From: Aureococcus anophagefferens
Lineage: Eukaryota > Sar > Pelagophyceae > Pelagomonadales > Pelagomonadaceae
Direction of reading: 5' to 3'
Assembly (NCBI RefSeq): GCF_000186865.1
Contig: NW_008705568.1
Location: forward strand, 955,513 to 1,019,512
DNA length: 64,000 nt
This document shows, piece after piece, positions 29,807 through 39,956 of the stretch. Position numbers and translations under genes: made by a program. Below the pieces are notes generated by a model. The model saw nothing but the letters and a program-made list of their open reading frames with translations. It did no database searches and was not told where the DNA came from. Every line of letters begins with the position of its first letter. Position 1 is the first letter of the stretch.

Positions 29807-31429
29807 ATGGAGCACACGGCGCCCGAGGAGCAGGGCCTGCTGCCGAGCGCCCTCGCCGGCGGTCCCGACGCCGGCGCGGGCCCGGGCCTGCGCGTGTCCG
29901 GCGGCCACGTCGCGACGCCGCACCCGCCCGTCGAGGACAAGGACGGGAACGTCATCGTCGCCTACACGCCGACGCGCCTCATCTGCACGACGCCCTGCGC
30001 GTCGTGCAAGATCGGCTGGATGGGCTCCTTCGTGCTCTTCGTGAACACGATCATCGGGCCGGGCATTTTAGCCATCCCCTGGTGCTACGCGACATCCGGC
30101 TTCTGGCCGTCGACGGTGGGCATCTTCGTGGCGTCGGTCATCGCGTGCTACGCGGTGCTGCTGACGGCGGACGTCGTCAAGCGCATGCCGAACAACGTCG
30201 ACTACGCGCGGGAGCTCGCGTTCTGCGACCCCATAGAGCACTTCGTCGGGCCCAAGGCGAACCGCGTCGCGCACGTCTTCTTCTTCGCGGCCATGCTCTG
30301 CCAGACCGTGGCGACGATCTCGCCCGCGGCGCAGACTTTAGACGAGATCTGCGGCTTCATCTTCGGGCGGTCCTGGGCGTTCGTCGTCACGGGCGACCTC
30401 GCGGGCACGTTCTTCACGTGGAACGAGTCGCAGTGCGACGGTCTAGATACGTGCGAGCCCTTCTTCACGGGCTCGGGCGGCGACGACTCCATCACGACGT
30501 CGACGCTCATCGTCTCCGCGGGCTACGCGGCTTTGTTCTGCATCACGATGCCCTTCTGCAACGCGAAGCTCGACGACCAGATGGGCCTCCAGTGGGGGTC
30601 CTTCGTCATTTTGGTCGTCTGCCTCGTCGTCTACGCGTGCTACGCCGGCGCCAACGCGACGTCCGGCTTCCCGGGGGACATGCCCTACGCGGACTGGGAC
30701 CGGATGACGAACCTCCCCGGCACGTTGATCTTCAACTTCATGTACACGGTCTTCACGACGTCCTGGCTCTCGGAGAAGGCGCCGGACGTGTCCGCGGAGC
30801 AGATCGCCAAGACGTCGGCCGTCTTCTCCGGCATCATCTACGTCGTCATCGGCGCGCTGCTCGCGTGCGTCTTCGGGACGTCCGTGACGACGGACGTCGC
30901 GACGGTGCTCTCGGCGACGTCGCGGCCGACCTACGTGCGCGTGGCGTCCTACGCCTTCGGGTTAGGCGTGCTCGTGTCGGGCATCCCCGTGAACATCATC
31001 ATCACGCGGGACAACCTGCTCGCCGCGCGCATGTCGCGCGGCGCGGCGAACGCGCTCGCGATGGTCCTGCCCTGGTGCATCTCCTGGATCGTCTACGAGT
31101 CCACGGCCTTCGGGACCCTCGTGGACTACAGCGGTTTGCTCGTCGTCGCGCCGCTCGCGCTCGTCGTGCCCTTCGTCGTCTACCTCGCCATGCAGAAGCC
31201 GCCGCCGGACGAGGCGTGCCCGCCGACGGCGTCGAGCGCCTGGTTCCTCCAGTCCCTCGCGGAGACGGACACGATCTGCGCCGAGCAGCCGCCGGACGGC
31301 GAGCCCAAGGCGCGCTACCCGGGCGGCTGGCACGGCGCCGTCGCCTGGACCGCGCTCTTCGTCATCCTCGTCATCATCGTCGCGACCTTCGCGGAGATCG
31401 TCGCCCAGATCCAGGCGACGTCGTCCTAA
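29807..31429 (+). CDS. Amino acid/auxin permease (AAAP/SLC38-like) transporter
   Basis: A 540-residue polytopic membrane protein with about eleven predicted helices. Seen: the first-helix signature WMGSFVLFVNTIIGPGILAI, then PWCYATSGFWPSTVGIFVAS, PFCNAKLDDQMGLQWGSFVI in mid-protein, FNFMYTVFTTSWLSEKAPD, and VLVSGIPVNIIITRDNLL. The NxxxGPGILAxP start and overall layout are those of the Aa_trans (PF01490) group, which carries amino acids by H+ or Na+ symport. The substrate cannot be read from sequence. The 95-residue N-terminus is soluble and holds a possible LL sorting signal (EEQGLLPS). Single exon. Confidence 0.85.
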   Translation: MEHTAPEEQGLLPSALAGGPDAGAGPGLRVSGGHVATPHPPVEDKDGNVIVAYTPTRLICTTPCASCKIGWMGSFVLFVNTIIGPGILAIPWCYATSGFWPSTVGIFVASVIACYAVLLTADVVKRMPNNVDYARELAFCDPIEHFVGPKANRVAHVFFFAAMLCQTVATISPAAQTLDEICGFIFGRSWAFVVTGDLAGTFFTWNESQCDGLDTCEPFFTGSGGDDSITTSTLIVSAGYAALFCITMPFCNAKLDDQMGLQWGSFVILVVCLVVYACYAGANATSGFPGDMPYADWDRMTNLPGTLIFNFMYTVFTTSWLSEKAPDVSAEQIAKTSAVFSGIIYVVIGALLACVFGTSVTTDVATVLSATSRPTYVRVASYAFGLGVLVSGIPVNIIITRDNLLAARMSRGAANALAMVLPWCISWIVYESTAFGTLVDYSGLLVVAPLALVVPFVVYLAMQKPPPDEACPPTASSAWFLQSLAETDTICAEQPPDGEPKARYPGGWHGAVAWTALFVILVIIVATFAEIVAQIQATSS

Positions 31430-31480
31430 CTCTCCTTTTAGCTTACACGGGCGGCCGGGCGAGCGCGCCAACGAGTCAAC

Positions 31481-32611
31481 CTAGATGGGCGGCATCGCGA
31501 AGGCGCCGAGGGCCGTGGAGATGGCCGCGCGGTCGCCGTCGCCGTCGAGGGCCGCGAGCCGCGCGGCGTACTCGACGGCGGACGGGTCGACGACGCCCGC
31601 CGCGACGAGCCACTCCGCCGCGGCGACGCGCTTGTAGGCGACGGCGTGCTCGAGCGGCGTGTGGCCCGCGTCGTTGGGCGCCGAGAAGTCGACGCCGAGG
31701 CCGCCGAGGAGCCGCACGGTGGCGACGTCGCCGCCCGCGCAGGCCCAGTGGGCCGCCGTGCAGCCCCGGTCGTTCCGCGCGGCCAGGTCCGCGCCGGCCG
31801 CGAGGATCCGGCGCACCGCGCCGGGCCCGCCGGCCCACGCGGCCCACATCAACACCGTGTTCCCGTCGTACGTCGCGCGGCGCGCGTCCGCGCCGAGCTC
31901 CAGCAGCAGGTCCAGGGCCCCGAGCTCGCCGCCGACGCCGACGGCGTTGCCCCGGACGCCGCACGCCGCGTAGTGGAGCGGCGACGCGCCCCGCGCGTCC
32001 AGCGCGTCGACGTCCATGGACGCGGCCAAAACTCTCGCGACGTCCGCGGCCCCGCGGCCCGCGGCCAGGTGCAGCGCCGACGCGCCGCGGCGATCGGCGT
32101 CGTCGCCCGGGTCCCAGCCCCGCGCGAGGAGGTCGCGCACGACGTCGAGGTCGCCGTCCGCGGCCGCGCGGCGGCCGCCCCGCCGCACCGACGCGACGCG
32201 CCGCGCGACGTCCGCCGGCGTCGCGCGCAGCCCAAAGTAGGCGCAGAAGTCGTCGTGGCTCGCGCCGCCGCCGCAGACGGCGTCCGCTGCGCCGCGGGAC
32301 GCGTCGGCGACGCCCTCGCGCTCGAGAGCCGCGTGGCGCGCGACGAGGACCGCGAGAGGCACGGACGCGAACCGCGGCGTCGACAGCAAAAGGTCCGTCG
32401 CGTCGGCGAGGCCCAGGACGTGGCGCGCGAACTTCAGCTTCGCGTCGAGGGCGCCGCGCCGCTCCGCGGCGGCGACGCCGGGCAGCCGCCGCGCCGCCGG
32501 CCCGAGCGCCGCGGGCTCCACGCCGGGAAACGTCAGCCGCAGGCGCTCGCCCGCCGACGACCGGAGCGCGCCGGCGCCGCGCGCGAGGAGCAGGAGCACG
32601 AGCCGTTTCAT
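31481..32611 (-). CDS. Ankyrin-repeat protein with an mTERF-like N-terminal segment
   Basis: A 376-residue protein. Residues 1-25 (MKRLVLLLLARGAGALRSSA) resemble a signal or organelle-targeting peptide. Residues about 45-95 (LDAKLKFARHVLGLADATDL, then STPRFASVPLAVLVARHAAL) look like an mTERF helix pair. At least five ankyrin repeats follow (ASALHLAAGRGAADVARVL, ASPLHYAACGVRGN, NTVLMWAAWAGGPGAVRRIL, TAAHWACAGGDVATVRLL, HTPLEHAVAYKRVAAAEWL). The frame stays open upstream to 33019, so fusion with the acidic protein is formally possible; a separate start is preferred because of the leader. Confidence 0.72.
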   Translation of the reverse strand: MKRLVLLLLARGAGALRSSAGERLRLTFPGVEPAALGPAARRLPGVAAAERRGALDAKLKFARHVLGLADATDLLLSTPRFASVPLAVLVARHAALEREGVADASRGAADAVCGGGASHDDFCAYFGLRATPADVARRVASVRRGGRRAAADGDLDVVRDLLARGWDPGDDADRRGASALHLAAGRGAADVARVLAASMDVDALDARGASPLHYAACGVRGNAVGVGGELGALDLLLELGADARRATYDGNTVLMWAAWAGGPGAVRRILAAGADLAARNDRGCTAAHWACAGGDVATVRLLGGLGVDFSAPNDAGHTPLEHAVAYKRVAAAEWLVAAGVVDPSAVEYAARLAALDGDGDRAAISTALGAFAMPPI

Positions 32612-33019
32612 TCGCTCCGGTACCGCTTCGCCGCGGGGTAGTCGCCGTCGTCGTCGTCGTTGTCCACGCTCGTCGTCGTCGTCCTCCTCCTCCTCCTCCT
32701 CGGGGGCGGGCGCCGCCTCCTCTTCTCCCTCCTCCTCCTCGTCCTCCTCGTCCTCCTCGTCCTCCTCGAGCTCGACCTTCTGCTGCGGACCGAAGGCCTC
32801 CTTCTCGCTGAGGCGGCCGAGGCGCCAGAGGGCCTCGCGGTTGCCCAGAGCCGCGGCCTTCTCGAGGAGCGCCTTCACGTGGGCCGCGACCTCGTCGAAG
32901 TGCTCGTCGTCGCGGATGTTGAGCTCGACCGGGCGGTCCAGCAGCGGATCGTGCGTGGGTGTAACCGGCGGCGACTTGGCGGGCGGAGGAGGCGACTCGG
33001 GCGCAGGCACTTCGCTCAT
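32608..33019 (-). CDS. Acidic hypothetical protein; 3' end depends on a reading-frame shift
   Basis: Starts at 33019 (MSEVPAPESPPPPAKSPP) and contains a helical block (HFDEVAAHVKALLEKAAALG, then NREALWRLGRL), then a long Glu/Asp tract. In the starting frame the tract runs into poly-Arg and then the ankyrin gene. In another frame the same DNA reads SVDNDDDDGDYPAAKRYRSE and stops at 32608, which looks far more natural. A slip within the GAG/GAC repeat is likely. If so, its stop TGA overlaps the ankyrin ATG as ATGA. Not recognised; possibly nuclear given the acidic and basic ends. Confidence 0.5.
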
Positions 33020-33102
33020 GCCTTTGCCACAAGGTTCAACAAAGCAAAAAACTGCACGGCCGTGCTCAATTTCGGTCCGGCAGCCCACCATTCGAACACA
33101 CG

Positions 33103-36100
33103 ATGGAGGCGCTGCGCTCGGCGATGGAGGCGCGGCGGCGCGTCGACGCGCTGCTCGGCGCCGCCTCCGGCGCCGAGATTCTGGAGGTCCGCGCCGTGGA
33201 CGCGGCGAAGCGGCGCGCGCTCGCGGCCGCGCCGTCGGCGTCGGCGCTCCGGGCCTGCTTCCCCGCCGGCGCGCGCGTGCGCGTCGCCGAGGCGGTCGCG
33301 GAGGGCGAGGCCCTGCCGAGCGTCGAGGAGGCCCAGGACGAGCTCGTGCGGGGCCGCGTGGCGCTCGCGGTCGAGGACCTGCACGGCCGGCGCTTCTGCG
33401 ACCTGCCCGCGCTGCCGTTCGACGGCGCGATGGTCGAGGCCGCGGCGGAGGAGCGCGTCGACGACGAGTTCGAGGGGTCGCGCACGTCCGCCGTCGGCGC
33501 CGCGGCGGGCGAGGTCGCCGCGGCCCTGCGCCTCGCGGACCGCTGCCTCGGCGCGGCCGTCGTCGCGAAATTGGCCGTCGCCGCGGTCCGCGTCGGCGTC
33601 TTCGGCGCGCTGCGGCTCCACGAGCCCGACGCCAAGGTCCTGGCGCTCCTCCCGAGCTGCGCGCGCATCGCGCCGGCCAAGGTGAAGCGCTACGGGCGCG
33701 CGCGCGCGCCGCCGAAGCGCGCGACGGTCCGCGTGGGCCGCGCGAACTGGACCGGCGACGGCTACGCGCAGGGCAGGACAAGGGTGATTCAACGTCGCTT
33801 CAACTTGAGTGTTCCGCGCGCTCCCGTTCTAAAAAAAGCATCCATGCTTCGAGACCGTTCCGAGAGATGATCGCTCGTCCAAAAATCAGCCGAAACGAGT
33901 GGAAAACGGCCGAGATAGGAGCCTTTGAAGTTGGGCATTTCGCTCTCTTGTCCCGCCCAGGCTACGCGCTCGGCGTCGAGGTGCTCGCGGCGTCCGCGGT
34001 CGACGTCGCGCCCATGCCCGGCGACGCCGACGAGGCGGACCTCCCGAGCGCGCGCCTGCGCTGCGTCGGCCGCCTGCGCTGCGCCCTCGACGGCTTCGGC
34101 GCGAGCGACGCGGACGTCGACGACGACGCGGAAGGCCCCCGGACGCTCCACTTCGAGTTCTGGTGCGACGACGCGGCGCCGCCGAAGACGACGCAGAAGC
34201 CCTTCGCGCCGAAGATTTCGAAGCCCCGGCGCCGGCGGCCCGCGACCGCGGGGCTCCTGGGCTGGGGCGAGGCGCCGCAGCGGTGCCTCGGAGCCGTCGG
34301 CGCGGCGATCCTGCCGCAGCCCGTGTCCGTGCTGAGCCGCGACCTGCCCCAGGAGCAGGTCCGCGCCGTCGCCTGCTCGTCGCGCCACACGCTCGTCCTC
34401 GCGGCGAGCGGCCGCGTCTTCGCCTGCGGCGACAACGAGGACGGCGCGTGCGGCGCGCCCGGCGACGCCGCGCGCGTCGACCGCCTAGCGGCCGCCGCGT
34501 GGCCCGACGGCGCGCCCGTGGTCGTCGCGGCCATCGCCGCGGGCGCCGACGTCTTCGGCGCCCACTCCCTCGCCGCGGCGGCCGACGGGGGGCTCTACGC
34601 CTGGGGCGTCGGCGTCGCGACCCGCGCCGAATTCAACCGTCGGTTTCGGTGGTCCCGACCAGACTTCAAACCTCTCGAGCTGATTGTTGGACGAACCGAT
34701 CGCTCTCGTCGAGTTCTCGAAGCAGAGCCGAAGAGGTTGCGTCGAAACTGTCGCGTGCGCTCACGCTGAAGATTTGAATTTGGCGCAGGTCGCGACGGGC
34801 CTGCGGAACACGAAGCCCGTGCTCCGGCCCCAAAAGGTGTCCTTCGTCGAGTACGGCGACGACCTGCCGAAGATCGTCGACGTCGCCGCGGGCGGGTCCT
34901 TCGGCCTGGCGTTGGACGAGCAACGGCGGGCCTACGCCTGGGGCCTCTGGTCCGGCGGGCGCCTCGGCTTGGGCGACACGCCGACGCTCGAGCGCGACGC
35001 GCGCGTCGACGCGACGCGCCAGCGCCGCGCCATGTTCCAGCTGTCGCCGCGGGCCATCCTCCGCGCGCGCCCGGCGCCGGCGACGCGGGCGCCGGACTAC
35101 CACCGCACGGGCGGCGAGGCGCGCGACGAGAAGAAGCCGAAGGCCGACGACGACGACGACGCGGCCGCGGCGGCCGCGGACGGCGACGAGCTCGAGGCGG
35201 CGCTCGTCGACGCGCCGCGCTGGCGGTCCGTGGCCTGCGGCGAGGCCCACGTGCTCGCCGTCGCCGAGGACGGGGCGCTCTACGCCTGGGGCTCGAACGC
35301 GCAGGGCCAGCTCGGGCTGGGGCCGTCGCATTTCTTCGACTTCCGCGACGAGCGGCGGCCGACGCCCGTGGTCCCCTTCTGCGGCGGCGATTTGCGGGTC
35401 GCCGTCGCCGCCTGCGGCGCGACGCACTCGGCCGTCGTCGACGAGCGCGGGGCCACGTGGACCTGGGGCGGCGGCGGGTCGCGCGGCGCGGCGCTCGGCC
35501 ACGGCGAGCGGCCGCCGGAGAACGCGGGCCTCGAGAGCACGACGGACTGGATGACGAAGCGCGTGCTCGAGAAGCGGCGGCCCGGGGGCCCCGTGGACAA
35601 GACGGCGAAGACGCTGCGCGACGCGCGCTTCGCGTGGCCGCGGCGCGTCGTCGCGCTCGACGGCGTACCCGTGGCCGCGGTCGCCTGCGGCGAGCGCCAC
35701 AGCGCCTTCTCGACGGCGGCCGGCGACCTGTTGCTCTGCGGCGACGGCTTCGCCTTCCTCGGCGCGTCGGCGACGGAGGAGGCGTCGGCCAAGGTCGGGT
35801 CCCTCGCGCACGCGGCGGCCAAAGCGCAGCGCGCCGCGCGCTTGAAGGACACGGCGAACGAGCGCCGGACCAAGCAGGCCGACGCGCCGCCGTCGCCGGA
35901 GGACGAGGCCATCATGCGCACGGCCGTCGCGGCCGCCGTCGTCGACGTGCCGAGGCGGCCGTCCGCGGTGTGGCTGCCGGGCCTCGACGGGTCCCGCGTG
36001 TCCCGGGTCGCGTGCGGCGGGCAGCACACGGTCGCGCTCGTCGACGGGCCCATGGCCGCGGAGACCGTGGGCCGCCGCCTGCTCCGCGCGGCGAAAAGCG

Positions 36101-37416
36101 CGACGCGCGAGCTCAACGGCGACGACCGCGCCTGGGCCGGCTCCGGCGACGACGGCGGCGGCTCCGACGACGACGACGACGGCGGCGCCGCGCTCGTCGA
36201 CTGCATGCTCGTGCCCGGCGGCGGCGCGCCCCTCTACGCCCACCTCGCCGTGCTCAACGCGCGGAGCCCGCTCATGGCCGAGCTCATCCTCCTGGAGCAG
36301 CGCGAGGACGGCGACGACGGCGATTTGCTCCAGCTCCTCGTGCCCGACCTGTCGCCGCGCGTCTGCGCGCTCTTCCTCGAGTTCCTCTACTGCGACGACG
36401 TCTTCGCGGGCCGCGACCCGCCGCCGCCGTCGCTCCTCGCGGAGCTCGGCGCCGCGGGGCGCCGCTACGGCGTCCCCCGACTCCGCGACGTCTGCGCCGC
36501 CGCGCTCGGCGCGCCCGACGACGCCGACGACGCCGACGACGGCGACGACGACGAGCTGCGGGCCGTCCACGTCGCGCCGTCGACGCTGCGCGCGGACCTC
36601 GCGGGCCTCGTCGGCGACGGCGCCTTCGGGGACGTCGCCGTCGCGCCGGAGGACGCGCCGGAGTCGCCCGTCTACGCGCACCGCGCGGTCCTCGCCGCGC
36701 GGAGCGACTTCTTCCGGGCCATGTTCGCGTCGGGCATGCGGGAGACGCGCGAGCGAAGGCGCGGCGACCTCTGGGGCGACGGCGCGGCGCGGGCGCCCCG
36801 CGTCGAGGTCGCGGTGCCCGACGGCGCCGCGACGGTCGCGCGCCTCCTCGGCGCGGTCTACGGCGAGGCGCTCGCGGACGGCGACGAGCGCGCGCTCCTC
36901 GAGGACCTCTTCGCCGCGGACCGCTACGGCCTCCTCGACGTCCGCGCGAAGTGCGAGGCCGCCTACGCGACCGCGGCGTCGCCCGCGACGGCGCGCGACG
37001 CGCTCGAGGCCGCGGCCGCCGTCGGCGCGGCGTCGCTCGCCAAGGACGTGCTCGCGCGGATCGGCGCCGACGTCGGCGCCTTCGCCGCGGCGAGCGCGGG
37101 CCAGGAGCCGAGCTCGCCGGCGGCGCTCCGCGCGATCCACGCCGCGCTCCTCCACGGCCGCCGCCGCCTCCTCCGGCCCGCGGCGCCGCCGCCGCCGCCC
37201 GCGGACCCGGACCGCTTCGTCTACCGCACGCACCAGCACTTCCTCTCCCTGCCCCACACGCTCGGCCTCCTCGCCCTCACGGTGGCGAGCCTCGCGGCCC
37301 AGCAGTACTACCGCCTCCGCGACTACGCCGTCGTCGTCGTCAACGGCGGCTTCTTCGTCCTCGCCGCGATCCTCTTCTGGCACTCGTCCAAGACCGCGAA
37401 GCGCGCCCGGAACTAA
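33103..37416 (+). CDS. RCC1-repeat protein with two BTB domains and C-terminal membrane helices
   Basis: Exons 33103-33760, 33961-34613 and 34789-37416 give 1312 residues. The first ~390 residues are unassigned. RCC1 repeats follow (VRAVACSSRHTLVLAASGRV, VDVAAGGSFGLALDEQRRAY, WRSVACGEAHVLAVAEDGAL, VAAVACGERHSAF, SRVACGGQHTVALVDG), forming a beta-propeller. Two BTB/POZ domains come next (PLYAHLAVLNARSPLMAELI and PVYAHRAVLAARSDFFRAMF), each with a BACK-like helical tail. The end holds two hydrophobic helices (HTLGLLALTVASLAAQQYY, NGGFFVLAAILFWHS). RCC1-BTB proteins often serve as Cullin-3 adaptors; membrane attachment and the BTB pair are unusual. Poly-Asp runs separate the domains. Confidence 0.88.
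33761..33960 (+). mobile_element. Introner, family A (200 bp, GC-AG) in the RCC1-BTB gene
   Basis: Target duplication GCTACGCG, ends CAGGGCAGGACAAGG and CTCTTGTCCCGCCCAG. The interior is reversed relative to the PDE copies, so it splices in the other orientation. Excision gives TGDGYALGVEV. Confidence 0.93.
34614..34788 (+). mobile_element. Introner, family B, shortened (175 bp, GT-AG) in the RCC1-BTB gene
   Basis: Target duplication GTCGCGAC. Ends CCGCGCCGAATTCAA and TTTGAATTTGGCGCAG. It lacks about 30 bp of the family B interior: TCGAGCTGATTGTTGGACG is directly joined where other copies carry the repeat AAATCGAAGTCGATTCGG. Excision gives YAWGVGVATGLRN. Confidence 0.9.
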
Positions 37417-37463
37417 AAAGAGCAGCGGACGGCGCGACGTCCCGGGAAAATACGACGGCGAGC

Positions 37464-38309
37464 TTACGCCGCGTCGGCCGCGAGCGCGGCGGCTCCGTCG
37501 CCGTCGTCGGACTCGTCGTCGCCGTCGGCGGCTTCGTCGAAGATGGACTTCTTGCCGAGGCGCAGGGCCGCGTCGCCGTAGGGGTCGTGGTCCGCGAAGC
37601 AGCCGGGCATGGCGACGGGGTCGCAGCGGCCCTCGAGCCAGTCGTCGAGGCTCCGCCACTCGAGGGCCGTGATCGCGTACCAGGGCGAGTCGTACTCGAA
37701 GCTGTCGTGGATTTCGACGCAGCCGTAGTGGTCCCGCGAGCTCAGCGTCGACTTGGGGCCCGCGCCGAACTCGGAGCCGAGGAAGACCTCGACGTGGACG
37801 ACGTCGCCCTTCTGCGGCTTCCTGCGCCCCTTGAAGTACGTGCCCTTGACGAAGAGCAGGTCGCCGGGCTCGACCGTCGCCGGGAACTCGCGCGCCGTCG
37901 GGCACGTCGCGAACTGGTAGGCCTGGTTCCAGTGGCCGAGGTCGAAGCCGAAGTCCGCGCGCATCTCCCGCGCCGCGCGGCGGATCAGGCCGCAGCAGTC
38001 CAGGTAGAGCGGCCGGCCGTGGAGCGCGTCGCCGGGCTTGTGGTAGCGCTCGGCGTAGGGGACGCCCACGTAGGTCTTGAGCTTCTCGATGAACTTCCTC
38101 CGGAGCCGCGCCTTGTCGCCCGCGGGATCCGCGGCGCGGCGCGCGGCGGCGCGGACCTTGAGCTCGCTCGCGGGCACCGTGGGCTTGGTCTTGCGGCGGC
38201 CGCGCCGGAACTTGGCGAAGGCGTCCTGCAGCGACGGGGCGTCGGCGCCTTCGAGTTCGTCGGCCATGTTTTGCGGCGTGAGGACGCCCATAACCGCGGG
38301 GCAGCCCAA
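37464..38309 (-). CDS. NlpC/P60-like papain-fold protein
   Basis: Up to 281 residues. Starts at 38309, 38291 and 38267 are all in frame; MADELEGADAP at 38267 looks most natural. Seen: KTYVGVPYAERYH, the catalytic-type Cys in LYLDCCGLIRRAAREM, then PGDLLFVKGTYFKG and the His in GDVVHVEVFLGSE. The order YxxxPY, DCxGL, PGDLxF and HVxxF is the NlpC/P60 layout, a fold used by cell-wall endopeptidases and by some eukaryotic amidases. No signal peptide is seen, so the protein is probably cytosolic and the substrate is unknown. The C-terminus is acidic and Ala-rich. It is convergent with the RCC1-BTB gene (47 bp between stops). Confidence 0.68.
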   Translation of the reverse strand: MGCPAVMGVLTPQNMADELEGADAPSLQDAFAKFRRGRRKTKPTVPASELKVRAAARRAADPAGDKARLRRKFIEKLKTYVGVPYAERYHKPGDALHGRPLYLDCCGLIRRAAREMRADFGFDLGHWNQAYQFATCPTAREFPATVEPGDLLFVKGTYFKGRRKPQKGDVVHVEVFLGSEFGAGPKSTLSSRDHYGCVEIHDSFEYDSPWYAITALEWRSLDDWLEGRCDPVAMPGCFADHDPYGDAALRLGKKSIFDEAADGDDESDDGDGAAALAADAA

Positions 38310-38431
38310 CCGGCAGGTGCAAGGTGAACGGAAGCTACCGCATCTACCGCGCGGAGTTTCTCGACGACTTTCAGCGATAGCAAGCTCCGCGGGCTCGAAG
38401 CTCGTGATTTCATAGAGACGTCCCCCTCCAC

Positions 38432-39432
38432 ATGGGCCGCCTCTTCCTCCTCGCGTTCATCGCCGCCCGGTACGCCGCCGACGATGTCCTGTGCGAGCCA
38501 GGAACACGCAGCGTCGCCGGCCAGAGCGAGTGCGAGCAGTGTGCGCCCGGCACCTACGCGTCCGAGGCCGGGTCCACGGAGTGTTACCTCTGCGAGCCGG
38601 ACACGTTCGCCGAGCAGAGCGGCCAGAGCGCGTGCGACGAGTGCCCGGCCGGCAAATACGCGGCCGTGGCTGGATTGATCGATCCGCGTGGATGTACCGA
38701 TCCTTCGCAGCCCGCGCGTGGATGTACCTGTCCTTCCTCGTCGACGGCGTCAACGGCGAGGCCCTCGTCTCCGAGGCGGGGTTTTCGGCCTTCGCCTACG
38801 CGATGAGCGACGTCGTCTCCTTCCTCACCAGGCCCCAGAACATCCTCGACCTCACGGCGACGTTCGGGGAGGACGACGCCGCGTCCATCGAGGTCGTCAT
38901 CGCCATGGACACGTGCGCGACGTTCGGCCACAGCTCGAACGAGGACTGCCTCGACCATGGCGTCGTGGACGTCGCAAACGCCGTCGTCGACGGCGCCATG
39001 CTCGAGCGCATCCTCTACTGGGCGGACTACTTTGGTCTCGACATCGGCGACGACCTGACGGTGGACTCCATCGTCTCGGACCCGGAGCCGTACTGGGTCT
39101 ACGCGCCGACGCCCGCGCCCACATCCACGACGTGCTCGGGACTCGCCAAGAAACGCTGCAAGAAGACCGCGGGCTGCGCGTACAAGAAGAAAACGTGCAT
39201 CTCGTGCTCCGGACTGTCGAAGAAAAACTGCAAGAAGACCGACGGCTGCGCGTACAAGAAGAAGACGTGCATCTCGTGCTCCGAGCTGTCGAAGAAAAAC
39301 TGCAAGAAGACCGACGGCTGCGCGTACAAGAAGAAGACGTGCATCTCGTGCTCCGAGCTGTCGAAGAAAAAGTGCAAGAAGACCGACGGCTGCGAGTACA
39401 AGAAAAAGAAGGAGAAGTGCCTCGCCAAGTAG
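38432..39432 (+). CDS. Secreted Cys-rich protein with four Lys/Cys tandem repeats
   Basis: Signal peptide MGRLFLLAFIAARYAA, then ephrin/TNFR-type Cys repeats (CEPGTRSVAGQSECEQC, CAPGTYASEAGSTECYLC, CDECPAGKYAAVAG). The frame then changes around 38665-38740, so a short intron or an indel lies there; I could not place its borders. The second part has a folded central segment (SFLTRPQNILDLTATFGEDD, VVDGAMLERILYWADYFGLD) and, from 39133 to about 39420, four 72-bp repeats encoding units like CSxLSKKNCKKTDGCAYKKK followed by TCIS. The C-terminus is therefore highly basic with paired Cys. An extracellular structural or mineral/polyanion-binding role is conceivable; no family is recognised. Confidence 0.65.
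39133..39420 (+). repeat. Tandem 72-bp coding repeat (four units)
   Basis: Units begin at about 39133, 39205, 39277 and 39349. Each keeps the reading frame and encodes two Cys-Lys clusters. Units 2 and 3 are nearly identical, which points to recent duplication or gene conversion. It is not a CRISPR array: there are no spacers and the repeats are contiguous. Confidence 0.9.
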
Positions 39433-39956
39433 CCATTTCCTAGGGCCTGAAGCATGCGCGCGAGGTCTTAACGTCCGACGCCGCCGCCGACGTCGACCCC
39501 CACCCACGCACCATCGCCGCCCAGCTCCGGTTCGCCCAACGCGGACCGGCACGACGGCGACCCCCCGACAGCCTCCCGCCGAGCGCGCGCCCCGTCGTTC
39601 TCGACGCGCGGCGCGGCTCCCGCCCGCCCTATTCAGCCCCGTCGGATGGAGAGTCGATCTCCGAGTCCGGCGCGAGCTCATAATAAGCTGAGCAACAAAG
39701 CGTAGTCGCGGCGAGTCGAGGCGCGAGGGCTGGCGTCCGGCGCGCGGCGGGGACGCGGGATCCGCGCGAGAGCCCCGCCCGCCGAGGCCCGTGTCGGGCC
39801 ACCAGCCCGCCGCCAGGCGCCTCTACCGAAAGTCACCCCGCGCGCCACCCCCATCCGTTCCGTCCGGCACTGCGGCACCTTGACTGCAACGCCGTGAGCA
39901 GATCGTGAGATCGGGGGGGTCGCCGAGCTGCAGAGCTTCACAGCGCCGCCGCCGCC
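39433..39956. other. Intergenic region without a gene
   Basis: About 520 bp between two plus-strand genes. It is rich in CCG/CGC without a sustained GC-ending frame. Open frames on either strand here are shadows of base composition. It presumably holds the 3' UTR of the upstream gene and the promoter of the next. The last 60 bp before 39957 contain the likely 5' UTR. Confidence 0.6.

Noticed and set aside
30004..32811. 935-codon plus-strand open frame
   Set aside because: It overlaps the amino-acid transporter in another frame and the ankyrin gene in antisense. Composition is His/Arg repeats, a shadow frame.
34666..38322. 1218-codon minus-strand open frame
   Set aside because: Antisense shadow across the RCC1-BTB gene; no domain and unnatural composition.
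35457..38327. 956-codon plus-strand open frame
   Set aside because: Shadow of the RCC1-BTB gene and antisense of the NlpC/P60 gene; Arg/Ala only.
38686..38728. Direct repeat GCGTGGATGTACC as an introner target duplication
   Set aside because: Copies are 30 bp apart with no element between them; more likely a small in-frame duplication near an unresolved exon border.
39133..39420. Regular 72-bp repeats as a possible CRISPR
   Set aside because: Contiguous coding repeats without spacers, in a eukaryotic gene.
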